Source: Dialister succinatiphilus YIT 11850 (lineage in GTDB: Bacteria; Bacillota; Negativicutes; Veillonellales; Dialisteraceae). From it: a DNA stretch of 64,000 nucleotides. Within the stretch, counting starts at the first letter, position 1. The number at the start of each line of letters is the position of its first letter. Shown here in pieces: positions 53,864-61,366 of this stretch. A program made the translations under genes and the position numbers. The notes under the pieces were generated by a model that was not told the origin of the DNA, did no database searches, and worked only from the letters and a program-made list of their open reading frames with translations. Location: the NCBI RefSeq assembly GCF_000242435.1, contig NZ_JH591187.1, positions 94,391 through 158,390 of the forward strand. Reading direction: 5' to 3'.

Positions 53864-54778
53864 ATGCATATATTTCAAAAACTGATGAAATTTCTGGCAG
53901 TGTTTCTTTTGTCACTGTCATTAACCGCTGCTTTTTCCGCCTGCGGCAGCAGCGCGTCCTCTTCGGCCAGTCCGGCGAAGGCCTCTGCTGCCGCCAAAGG
54001 AGGCCAGCTCACTGTGCGTATGCTGGACATAGGCCAGGGAGATGCCTTCCTTCTGGAAAAGGATGGGAAGTTTGTCATGATTGATACCGGGGACATTGAA
54101 CACCGGGACCAGATTGTGGCGCTCCTTCATAAATACAAGGTCAAAGAAATTTCCAAAATCATTATTACCCATCCCCATGCAGACCATCTGGGCGGCATGA
54201 ATGCCATCTTCAAAAATTTCAAGGTGGATGCCATTTACGATGACGGCATGCCTGCGGCCACCGGTTCCTACAAGAACTACCTGAAGCAGATCAAGGCGAA
54301 TAAGATTCCCTACCATGTGCTGAAGGCAGGGGACGAGGTGGATTTCTTCGACGGTGTCAAATACAACGTGCTGGGGCCTGTGAAGGTCATCAAAGACCAG
54401 AAGGGAAATTCCGATTTCAATAACAATTCCGTAGTGGGCCGTCTGACCTATGGGAAATTCTCCATGATGTTCACCGGCGATGCAGAAAAAGAGGAAGAAA
54501 AGACCATTCTTGACAAGGGAGGCACCCTGAAGAGCGATGTGCTGAAGGTGGGCCACCATGGCAGCCGTACCAGTACGTCTCCTGCTTTCCTGAAAGCCGT
54601 TTCTCCGAAGGATGCTTTCATTTCCTGCGGACAGGGCAATGATTACGGTCATCCCCACAAAGTGACCCTGGATAAGCTGGAAAAAGCCAAAGTCCATGTA
54701 TACCGCACCGACAGAAACGGCACGGTTACGCTGACCACCGACGGCAGCAGTTATCATATTGAAAAGGAGCGGGCATGA
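53864..54778 (+). CDS. ComEC/Rec2-like metallo-beta-lactamase-fold lipoprotein
   Basis: 304 residues from the ATG at 53864 (GGGGAGAT upstream, in the end of nnr). A signal peptide with the lipobox-like end AAFSAC and a Ser/Ala linker indicate an exported lipoprotein. The rest is the MBL domain of the ComEC C-terminal type: VRMLDIGQGDAFLL, IITHPHADHLGGM (metal site), FNNNSVVGRLTYG, FTGDAEKEEE and KVGHHGSRTSTSP. Stand-alone relatives are secreted nucleases or phosphodiesterase-like enzymes; the substrate here is unknown. It overlaps the DUF3006 gene by 4 bp, a recurrent pairing. Confidence 0.9.
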   Translation: MHIFQKLMKFLAVFLLSLSLTAAFSACGSSASSSASPAKASAAAKGGQLTVRMLDIGQGDAFLLEKDGKFVMIDTGDIEHRDQIVALLHKYKVKEISKIIITHPHADHLGGMNAIFKNFKVDAIYDDGMPAATGSYKNYLKQIKANKIPYHVLKAGDEVDFFDGVKYNVLGPVKVIKDQKGNSDFNNNSVVGRLTYGKFSMMFTGDAEKEEEKTILDKGGTLKSDVLKVGHHGSRTSTSPAFLKAVSPKDAFISCGQGNDYGHPHKVTLDKLEKAKVHVYRTDRNGTVTLTTDGSSYHIEKERA

Positions 54779-54999
54779 TGAAGAAAGAAGCCATTGTAGA
54801 CCGCATCGAAGGGAAAAAGGCGGTACTGATTACGGACGACGAGGAAACGGTGATTCTTCCGGCGGCCTGGCTGCCTCATATCCATGAAGGCATGGCGGTG
54901 GATATGGATTTCACAGAAAATCCTGAAAGAGAGAAGGCGTCCATGGAAGAAGCGGAAGACCTTCTGGCGGAAATCAAAAGGATGAACGGGGAAGAATAA
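54775..54999 (+). CDS. DUF3006 domain protein
   Basis: 74 residues; AAGGAG five bases before the first of two ATGs (54775 and 54778). A small beta-rich domain (IVDRIEGKKAVLITDDEETVIL, then LPAAWLPHIHEGMAVDMDF) followed by an acidic helix. DUF3006 genes commonly lie beside secreted ComEC-like MBL hydrolases, as here, but their role is not known. Possibly an intracellular partner. Terminator at 55004. Confidence 0.85.
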   Translation: MMKKEAIVDRIEGKKAVLITDDEETVILPAAWLPHIHEGMAVDMDFTENPEREKASMEEAEDLLAEIKRMNGEE

Positions 55000-55003
55000 A
55001 ATG

Positions 55004-55029
55004 GGGGAGCGCTGATGGCGCTCCCTTTT
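55004..55029 (+). terminator. Terminator of the acpS-DUF3006 operon
   Basis: GGGAGCGC, TGATG, GCGCTCCC, then TTTT. Confidence 0.88.
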
Positions 55030-55060
55030 CCCTATATGATATGATAGATGGAAAGCCTTT

Positions 55061-55130
55061 GGAAAAGCACTGACATTATCATGGCCCGCTTTTATATAAG
55101 CAGACTCTATGAATGAATCGGTGCTTCTCG
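55061..55130. mobile_element. Decayed MITE remnant
   Basis: The right arm, read in reverse complement, gives GAAGCACCGATTCATTCATA then GAGTCTGCTTATAT, matching the left end of the MITEs at 15010 and 22295. The left arm GGAAAAGCACTGA is more worn. It lies in the upstream region of the URO-D-like gene. Confidence 0.6.
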
Positions 55131-55163
55131 AAGACGGTAATTATTGAAATGCAGGAGGCATTT

Positions 55164-56174
55164 ATGGCACAGACTAAGAGAGAACTAGTAAAGGCAGCTC
55201 TTGACTGCAAACCGGTAGATCGTGTACCGGTCGGTTTCTGGCATCATTTTCTGGCAGATCAGAGACACGCAGACGCACTGGCCCATCACTCCGCCTGGGT
55301 GGACAACCTGGCGGGACATGACACCTTTTACAAATCCTGGAAACCGGACTTTGTGAAAATTATGACTGACGGATTTTTTCTCTATCCCCACGAGCAGCTT
55401 CATGACCTGAAGTCCATCAGGGATGCGGAAAACATCAAACCTCTGGGCAGGGATTCAGAGTGGATTCAGAAACAGGTAGAACTCTGCGGTATCCTCACAG
55501 AAAGATACGGGAAAGAAGTGATGGTATTCTACAACCTCTTTGCCCCTACCCGGTGCATTGAATTCCAGCAGACCGGGAGCGATGCGAAGACCGTGATTAC
55601 CCGCTTCATGAAAGAAGACCCGGAGGCGTTGAAGGAAGTCATGGCAGTGCTTACGGAAGATATTGCCACCCTGGCCAAAGCCGTTATTGCCGATGGTCAT
55701 GCCGACGGGATTTACCTGTCAGTACAGAACATTCCCCATCCCGACATGACCTATGAGAAATACAGGGAATTTATTACTCCTTCAGAAATCGCCGTGCTGG
55801 AAGCAGCCAACTCGGTGTCTGACTATAACCTGCTCCACATCTGCGGCTACATGGGCTGCCACAACGACCTGACCTGGTACAGGGACTATCCCTTCAAGGC
55901 CGTGAACTGGGCTGTGGCTTTCGAAGGAGTGCCTCTGGAAAAGGGAGAGGAAATCTTCAATCACCGCTGCGTCATCGGCGGTTTTGACAACAACCCGGAA
56001 GGAGTCCTCTATTCCGGCACCAGGGAAGAAGTAGAAAAAGAAACGGTGCACATCCTGGAAAAAGCAGGCACCAGAGGCGTTATCCTGGGCGCCGACTGCA
56101 CCGTGCCCAAGGACATTGATCCCGAAAGATTCAACTGGGTCAGAGACGCCGCTGCCGCTTTCGGCGTGAAATAG
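55164..56174 (+). CDS. Uroporphyrinogen decarboxylase (URO-D) family protein
   Basis: 336 residues from the ATG at 55164, five bases after AGGAGG. The fold family is clear from RELVKAALDCKPVDRVPVGFWHHF, KPDFVKIMTDG, YLSVQNIPHPDMTYEKY, and the late VIGGFDNNPEGVLYSGTREEV and RGVILGADCTVPKDI. Cysteines in LHICGYMGCH and GADC suggest the metal-binding, methyltransferase-like branch rather than true HemE, which also has a different N-terminal motif and sits with other heme genes; none are nearby. The substrate is unknown. Monocistronic. Confidence 0.82.
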   Translation: MAQTKRELVKAALDCKPVDRVPVGFWHHFLADQRHADALAHHSAWVDNLAGHDTFYKSWKPDFVKIMTDGFFLYPHEQLHDLKSIRDAENIKPLGRDSEWIQKQVELCGILTERYGKEVMVFYNLFAPTRCIEFQQTGSDAKTVITRFMKEDPEALKEVMAVLTEDIATLAKAVIADGHADGIYLSVQNIPHPDMTYEKYREFITPSEIAVLEAANSVSDYNLLHICGYMGCHNDLTWYRDYPFKAVNWAVAFEGVPLEKGEEIFNHRCVIGGFDNNPEGVLYSGTREEVEKETVHILEKAGTRGVILGADCTVPKDIDPERFNWVRDAAAAFGVK

Positions 56175-56203
56175 GAACATAATAATAGATAATAAAAAAA
56201 GCC

Positions 56204-56252
56204 TAAAAGGGGCTGTGAAGAAATGATTTACATTTTTTCACGGTCCTTTTTT
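56204..56252 (+). terminator. Terminator after the URO-D-like gene
   Basis: AAAAGGGGCTGTGAAGAAATG with TTTTTTCACGGTCCTTTTTT; imperfect stem, conserved family sequence. Confidence 0.75.
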
Positions 56253-56254
56253 CG

Positions 56255-56700
56255 TGGAGAAAAGAGGGAACCCTAACGATCCCTGCGCCACCCATCTATG
56301 AGAGCCGGCAGGAAGCTTCCCACCGGATTTGCGGTTCGCTTTGCATCGCTTCGCTCGGGGTGGGCCGCCGATTGGCGGTCAGGGAAATGATAGAGTGTCA
56401 TATCTCTGCTCAGACCCGTACACCCTTTTGCCTCTTCGAGGCATTTCCCCTCAAGGGGAAACGAGAAAATAGGTGGCACTGGATATTGTGTCACATATGA
56501 CACAGACAGCCAATCCCGTAACGCTGACTTTATAAGCATTGCCCACAGGGCAATCCGCAACCCTCGGGGCCTGAAAGGCCGTCAAACTTAAGAATCCTCC
56601 GGCCGTCAGGCCGGTCAATCCTAAGAACCTTCACACCGAAGGTGTGTCCACGGGCGAAGCCCTGTCAACCCTCACACCGAAGGTGTGTCCCTCTGAGCAG
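56255..56700. repeat. Composite palindromic repeat cluster 7
   Basis: No gene. 56362-56466 is nearly identical to 63571-63675 and relates to 3590-3670. CGTAACGCTGACTT at 56517 is followed by ATTGCCC/GGGCAAT and several GGCCG/CGGCC-type palindromes with ACTTAAGAATCC linkers and three CACACCGAAGGTGTG hairpins or parts of them. Confidence 0.75.
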
Positions 56701-56708
56701 CAGCTCCC

Positions 56709-56781
56709 TTTACGTTTCTTTTACAATCTAAATCAAAGCTATACTTTTTTCTCCCTTTGTTTTTTACATCCCTGCTTTACA
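56709..56781 (+). promoter_or_regulatory. Candidate Pho-box region upstream of pstS
   Basis: TTTACG (56709) and TTTACA (56720) lie 11 bases apart, as in Bacillus-type PhoP boxes; two further TTTACA lie at 56763 and 56776. A TATACT at 56740 may be a -10. Regulation by the PhoB-like protein encoded downstream is an inference. Confidence 0.45.
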
Positions 56782-56835
56782 CTTAAAGCATCGAAAACAA
56801 AAGCAAACATCATTCGTTTCAAGGGAGGATTTATA

Positions 56836-57720
56836 ATGAATCTTAAAAAGTGGATGGCTCTGGCTCTTTCTTCGGCAGCATTGGTTGCAGCAGCAGGCTG
56901 CGGCGGAAATTCCGCTCCGGCTAAAAGCGGCGCCGCTTCCGGCAGCAAGGTTTCCGGACAGGTAACTGTTTCCGGTTCATCCGCACTTCTTCCGCTGGCT
57001 AAAGATGCAGCTGCCAAGTTCAAAACAAAGAACCCTGATGTATCTATCACACTGAATGCAGGCGGCTCCGGCACCGGTCTGAAACAGGTAGCTGAAGGCT
57101 CTGTAAACATCGGCAACTCCGATGTACCGGCAGAAAAGAAGCTCCCCGCTGACAAGGCAAAGGGACTGGTAGACCACAAGGTCTGCACCATGACCGTAGC
57201 GACCATTGTGAATAAGGACATTGCAGACAAGGTGAAGAGCCTTACTTCCCAGCAGCTGCAGGATGTATTCACTGCGAAAGTGACCAACTGGAAAGATGTA
57301 GGCGGCCCTGATGAACCAATCGTTCTCGTAACAAGACCTACCACTTCCGGCACCCGTGCCCTCTTCACAGAACTGGCACTGGCAGGACAGGAAGAAGCAT
57401 CCAATAAATCCCTTGAAACCGATGATAGCGGCACACTGATCCAGAGCGTAGCTCAGACAAAGGGTGCTATCGGCTATGTAGCTCTTCCTTACTTGGTAAA
57501 CAACAAAGACGTATCAGCCATTGCTATTGATGGCGTAGAACCGAGCCTGGAAAACACCTACAACGGCAAGTACAAAGTCTGGGGTTATGAACACATGTAC
57601 ACCAAAGGCGAAGCCACCGGCGCTGTGAAAGCTTATCTGGACTATGTTCTCTCTGATGAATACGGTGTAGAAATCGAAAAACAGGGCTACGGCGTATCCT
57701 CCAAAATGAAGACAAAATAA
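56836..57720 (+). CDS. pstS: Phosphate-binding lipoprotein PstS
   Basis: 294 residues from the ATG at 56836 (GGGAGG seven bases upstream). Signal peptide with lipobox VAAAGC, then a Ser/Gly linker. The periplasmic binding core shows VSGSSALLPLAKDAAAKF, LNAGGSGTGLKQVAEGSVNIGNSD (phosphate contacts), FTAKVTNWKDVGG, TRPTTSGTRALF and KGAIGYVAL. It captures phosphate for the PstCAB transporter. First gene of pstSCAB. A GC-rich stem-loop (57753-57792) separates it from pstC. Confidence 0.95.
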   Translation: MNLKKWMALALSSAALVAAAGCGGNSAPAKSGAASGSKVSGQVTVSGSSALLPLAKDAAAKFKTKNPDVSITLNAGGSGTGLKQVAEGSVNIGNSDVPAEKKLPADKAKGLVDHKVCTMTVATIVNKDIADKVKSLTSQQLQDVFTAKVTNWKDVGGPDEPIVLVTRPTTSGTRALFTELALAGQEEASNKSLETDDSGTLIQSVAQTKGAIGYVALPYLVNNKDVSAIAIDGVEPSLENTYNGKYKVWGYEHMYTKGEATGAVKAYLDYVLSDEYGVEIEKQGYGVSSKMKTK

Positions 57721-57752
57721 TTTGAGTTTAAAAGCGTAATACGAAATAGCTG

Positions 57753-57792
57753 CGGGAAAAGCGGCCGCGTGAATATGCGGCTGCCTTTCCCG
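57753..57792 (+). promoter_or_regulatory. Intercistronic stem-loop between pstS and pstC
   Basis: CGGGAAAAGC-GCCGC and GCGGC-GCCTTTCCCG, with no T-run. Likely to stabilise or partly end the pstS message so that the binding protein is made in excess. Confidence 0.6.
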
Positions 57793-57814
57793 TCTTTCAA
57801 AAGGAGAACCATTC

Positions 57815-58726
57815 ATGGACGGTAATATGCGCCAGCAGCATATGTTCAGGCGAGAAATTCTGGGAAAGAGCGTATCCACTATATGCGGTTTCTTCCTCAT
57901 TATTCTCACCGTTGCCATTGGCTGCTTTCTGCTCGCCAAAGGCATGCTTACATTCACCGATTTTCACCACAGCATAGGGGAGTTTCTCTTCTCCTCCGCC
58001 TGGAAGCCATCTGATACCGATGCAGGCGGCGGCCAGGTAGGGGCAGCCATCTTCATCTGGGGCTCCATCCTTACCTGCTTCCTGGCGCTGGTCATTGCCA
58101 TTCCCTTCAGCCTTTCCACCGCCGTATTCATGACCCAGATTTCCCCGAGACTGGGTGAAAAACTGATTCGCCCCGCCGTGGAAATATTCGTCGGCATTCC
58201 CTCCGTTGTTTACGGCTGGGTAGGGCTGGTGGTGCTGGTGCCATTCCTGCAGAAACTGTTCAAACTGCCTCATGGGCAGTCAGTGCTGGCAGCAGCCATC
58301 GTCCTTTCTGTCATGATTTATCCCACCATTACCTCCGTTTCTGCTGATGCCATCCGCAGCGTGAATAAGAAATATATCGAAGGGGCCTATGGACTTGGTT
58401 CCACCCGCTGGCAGATGATTTACAAAGTGCTCCTGCCGGCAGCCCTGCCGGGCATTCTGACAGCCATTGTGCTGGGCCTGGCCCGTGCCTTCGGTGAAGC
58501 CCTGGCAGTTTCCATGGTTATCGGCAAGATGAAATCTTTCCCCAAAAGTATTCTGGATCCCACCAACAGCCTTACCGCAGCCATTGCTTCCGATATGGGC
58601 GGTGCCATGGACGGCGGCGAACTGAATGCAGCCCTGTGGACCATGGCTCTTCTCCTCTTCATTATTTCCCTTCTCTTTATCCTGATGATTCACCTCATTG
58701 CAGCTAGAAAGGAGTCCCTGGCATGA
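57815..58726 (+). CDS. pstC: Phosphate ABC transporter permease PstC
   Basis: 303 residues; AAGGAG ten bases before the ATG. Six membrane segments; MetI-type permease. The coupling loop GAYGLGSTRWQMIYKVLLPAA with the EAA motif is clear, and ARAFGEALAVSMVIG follows. LWKPSDTDAGG-like periplasmic loop and FVGIPSVVYGWVGLVVLVPFL are typical of PstC. It pairs with PstA; the next start overlaps its stop by 4 bp. Confidence 0.95.
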   Translation: MDGNMRQQHMFRREILGKSVSTICGFFLIILTVAIGCFLLAKGMLTFTDFHHSIGEFLFSSAWKPSDTDAGGGQVGAAIFIWGSILTCFLALVIAIPFSLSTAVFMTQISPRLGEKLIRPAVEIFVGIPSVVYGWVGLVVLVPFLQKLFKLPHGQSVLAAAIVLSVMIYPTITSVSADAIRSVNKKYIEGAYGLGSTRWQMIYKVLLPAALPGILTAIVLGLARAFGEALAVSMVIGKMKSFPKSILDPTNSLTAAIASDMGGAMDGGELNAALWTMALLLFIISLLFILMIHLIAARKESLA

Positions 58727-59661
58727 GTACACAGCCGGCAGAGCCGATGAACGGAAAAATGTCTGATCTCCGCTTCATTGACGGAGGACTCAAGAGAGCC
58801 CGTTTTGCTGATAAAACAGCAACCTTCTTCTTTTATTTCATCTCCGCAGCCTTTGTGTTCCTGCTCATTGCTTTTACCCTGTATGTAGTATGGGGCGGAA
58901 TCAAAGCTTTTAAACCGGAAGTCTTTTCCTTTGGACCCCAGGGCATTGGCAGCCAGTTCTTCAATACGGTATACCTGGTGGTTCTTTCCCTTCTGATTTC
59001 AGTTCCCATTGGCGTCATGGCCGGTGTTTACATGGCGGAATATGCCACTCCCGGCAAGGTGACCAATACGCTTCGCATTGCCATTGAAACCCTGTCTTCC
59101 CTGCCTTCCATTGTAGTCGGCCTCTTCGGATACCTGGTATTCATCATCATGGTGCACAGCCAGTGGAATCTGTTCTCCGGCGCCCTGGCCGTTTCCGTTC
59201 TGTCCCTGCCCCTCATTACATCCACCACCTATGATGCTTTCAAGGCCCTCCCGGAAGGGTATAAAGAAGGCAGTCTGGCTCTGGGGGCTACCCATTTTGA
59301 AACCATCTGGCATGTCATGCTGCCTGCCACGGTGGGACCTATTGTGACCGGCGTCATCCTGGCCGCGGGGAGAGGATTCGGCGAAGCGGCCGCCCTCCTG
59401 TACACGGCTGGTATGAGTACCGATATTAATTGGAATGTGTGGGATGTGACTTCTCCCACCTGCCCATTGAATCCTTTCCGTCCCGGCGAAACCTTGTCCC
59501 TTCAGGTGTGGGCTGCCCGTACTGAAGGCCTTGGCTCCGGCGCCATGGACACAGCAGCAGCGGCTTCTGCCGTACTTATGATTATGGTATTAGCATTCAG
59601 TATCGGAGCCAGAATGGTGAGCCGGTATATTTCCAGAAAAACTGAAGGAGAAAATTCATGA
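58723..59661 (+). CDS. pstA: Phosphate ABC transporter permease PstA
   Basis: 312 residues; AAAGGAG upstream inside pstC, start overlapping the pstC stop. Six membrane helices with [35 protein letters not shown], and the EAA loop [35 protein letters not shown] follows. Partner of PstC in the channel. Its stop overlaps the pstB start. Confidence 0.95.
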   Translation: MSTQPAEPMNGKMSDLRFIDGGLKRARFADKTATFFFYFISAAFVFLLIAFTLYVVWGGIKAFKPEVFSFGPQGIGSQFFNTVYLVVLSLLISVPIGVMAGVYMAEYATPGKVTNTLRIAIETLSSLPSIVVGLFGYLVFIIMVHSQWNLFSGALAVSVLSLPLITSTTYDAFKALPEGYKEGSLALGATHFETIWHVMLPATVGPIVTGVILAAGRGFGEAAALLYTAGMSTDINWNVWDVTSPTCPLNPFRPGETLSLQVWAARTEGLGSGAMDTAAAASAVLMIMVLAFSIGARMVSRYISRKTEGENS

Positions 59662-60476
59662 TGACAAATAACAATTCTATGGCTGTCCAGGCTCCTGCCA
59701 GCGCAGCGTCCCTGTCCGTTTATTCCAATATCATTTTTGACTGCAAAGGCCTTGATCTTTACTACGGCGCTTTCCAGGCATTAAAGAAAATTTCCATGCG
59801 CATTGAAAGAAACCAGATTACTGCCCTCATCGGACCTTCCGGCTGCGGTAAATCCACATTCCTCAGGACTCTGAACCGCATGAATGATCTGGTTCCCGGA
59901 TGTCGCGTAGAAGGACAGGTCCTTCTTTCCGGCGTAGATATCTACAAGGAAATCGATCCCATTGTGCTGCGCCGCCATGTAGGCATGGTTTTCCAGCAGC
60001 CAAACCCCTTCCCCAAGAGCATTTATGATAATGTAGCCTATGGCCCCCGTCTGAAAGGCATTACCAGGAAGAGCGACCTGGACGAAATCGTGGAAAGAAG
60101 TCTTCGTCAGGCAGCCATCTGGGATGAACTGAAGGATCGTCTCCATAAGTCTGCCTTAGGTCTTTCCGGCGGCCAGCAGCAGCGTCTCTGCATTGCCCGT
60201 GCCCTGGCAGTAGAACCGGAAGTACTCCTCATGGACGAAGCCACCTCCGCCCTGGACCCCATTTCCACCGCCCATATTGAAGAACTGGCTGTGAAGCTGA
60301 AAGAAGATTACACAGTGGTCATGGTTACCCATAACATGCAGCAGGCCCAGCGTATCGCTGATAAAACCGCTTTCTTCTACCTTGGCGAAATGGTGGAATA
60401 CGGAGATACGAAGCAGATTTTCGAAAATCCGAAGGAAGAAAGAACTATTCGTTACGTTTCCGGCAATTTCGGTTGA
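59658..60476 (+). CDS. pstB: Phosphate ABC transporter ATPase PstB
   Basis: 272 residues; GAAGGAGA upstream. Walker [11 protein letters not shown]-loop [15 protein letters not shown], signature [16 protein letters not shown], Walker [14 protein letters not shown] and switch His in VTHNMQQA. The C-terminal [19 protein letters not shown] is the PstB hallmark. The N-terminus carries about 20 extra residues ([20 protein letters not shown]). Unlike many pst operons, no phoU follows; regulators come next. Confidence 0.97.
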   Translation: MMTNNNSMAVQAPASAASLSVYSNIIFDCKGLDLYYGAFQALKKISMRIERNQITALIGPSGCGKSTFLRTLNRMNDLVPGCRVEGQVLLSGVDIYKEIDPIVLRRHVGMVFQQPNPFPKSIYDNVAYGPRLKGITRKSDLDEIVERSLRQAAIWDELKDRLHKSALGLSGGQQQRLCIARALAVEPEVLLMDEATSALDPISTAHIEELAVKLKEDYTVVMVTHNMQQAQRIADKTAFFYLGEMVEYGDTKQIFENPKEERTIRYVSGNFG

Positions 60477-60503
60477 TGTGGTAAAATAAATATGATGAAA
60501 TTC

Positions 60504-60533
60504 ATGAAATGGACAGGGGACTGTCCATTTCAT
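60504..60533 (+). terminator. Hairpin after pstB
   Basis: ATGAAATGGACAG and CTGTCCATTTCAT, perfect 13-bp stem with a GGGA loop and only a weak T-run; a partial terminator or processing site. Another GC-rich hairpin (CCGGCA/TGCCGG) lies at 60551-60581. Confidence 0.6.
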
Positions 60534-60597
60534 AGTCTTTGGTACAATAACCGGCATGGGAGCCTGGAAGGCCTCTGCCGGCTTTGACTGTTTTCAA

Positions 60598-60643
60598 GGA
60601 AGCACCGATTCAATCAGTCAGCCTGATTTCATCAGCGCTTTTT
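60598..60643. mobile_element. Short MITE remnant
   Basis: GGAAGCACCGATTCAATCA and TGATTTCATCAGCGCTTTTT resemble the two MITE ends brought together, directly before the ribosome site of the response-regulator gene. Confidence 0.5.
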
Positions 60644-60658
60644 AAAAGGAGAACTGAC

Positions 60659-61348
60659 ATGCCGCTTATTTACTGTGTAGAAGATGATGAAAGCATTCGC
60701 GAACTGGTAAGCTATGCCCTTCGTGGACAGGGATATAAAGTAGGAGGCTTCGGAGAAGCAGCCGAATTTTATGAAGCGCTGCAGAAGAATATTCCGGACC
60801 TGGTGCTTCTTGATATTATGCTTCCCGGCGAGGACGGCCTTACCATTTTGAAAAAAATCCGGGCTTCCGGCAAAATGCAGAACATTCCGGTTATTATGAT
60901 GACCGCGAAAACCAGTGAATTCGATATTGTCAAGGGCCTGGACCTGGGAGCCGATGATTATGTGACCAAGCCCTTCGGCATTATGGAACTTCTTTCCCGT
61001 ATCCGCTCTGTGCTCCGCCGCACCAGAAAGCCCCAGGAAGCAGGGAAAAAACTCCTTTCCTTCGACGGCATCGTGGTGGATCAGGAACAGCACAGCGTCA
61101 CCTCCGGCGGCAGGGAGGTACAGCTTACATTAAAAGAATTTGACTTATTATGTTATTTGTTATTAAATAAGGGCATCGTTCTTTCCAGAGACCAGATCAT
61201 GCAGGCCGTCTGGGATTCACCCTTTGAAATGGAAAGCAGAACCATTGATATGCATATCATGAGTCTGCGCCAGAAACTGGGAAATGAAGGCGCCTGCATC
61301 CGTACTGTCAGAGGGGTGGGATACCGCCTGGGTGACAGAAAATCATAA
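60659..61348 (+). CDS. PhoB/PhoP-type response regulator
   Basis: 229 residues from the ATG at 60659 (AAAGGAGA upstream). Receiver domain (1-120) with acidic pair in YCVEDDESIR, phospho-acceptor D52 in LLDIMLPGEDG, MTAKTSE, and K in YVTKPFG. A winged-helix OmpR-type domain follows (about 130-229): LTLKEFDLLCYLLLNKGIVLSRDQIM and RTVRGVGYRLG. Placed between pstB and a PhoR-like kinase, it is very likely the phosphate-starvation regulator. The kinase gene starts 18 bp after its stop. Confidence 0.93.
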   Translation: MPLIYCVEDDESIRELVSYALRGQGYKVGGFGEAAEFYEALQKNIPDLVLLDIMLPGEDGLTILKKIRASGKMQNIPVIMMTAKTSEFDIVKGLDLGADDYVTKPFGIMELLSRIRSVLRRTRKPQEAGKKLLSFDGIVVDQEQHSVTSGGREVQLTLKEFDLLCYLLLNKGIVLSRDQIMQAVWDSPFEMESRTIDMHIMSLRQKLGNEGACIRTVRGVGYRLGDRKS

Positions 61349-61366
61349 ACAGGAGCGTTTATATTT

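Noticed and set aside
55164..56174. Naming the URO-D-family gene hemE
   Set aside because: Cysteine placement and lack of heme neighbours fit the methyltransferase-like branch better than true uroporphyrinogen decarboxylase.
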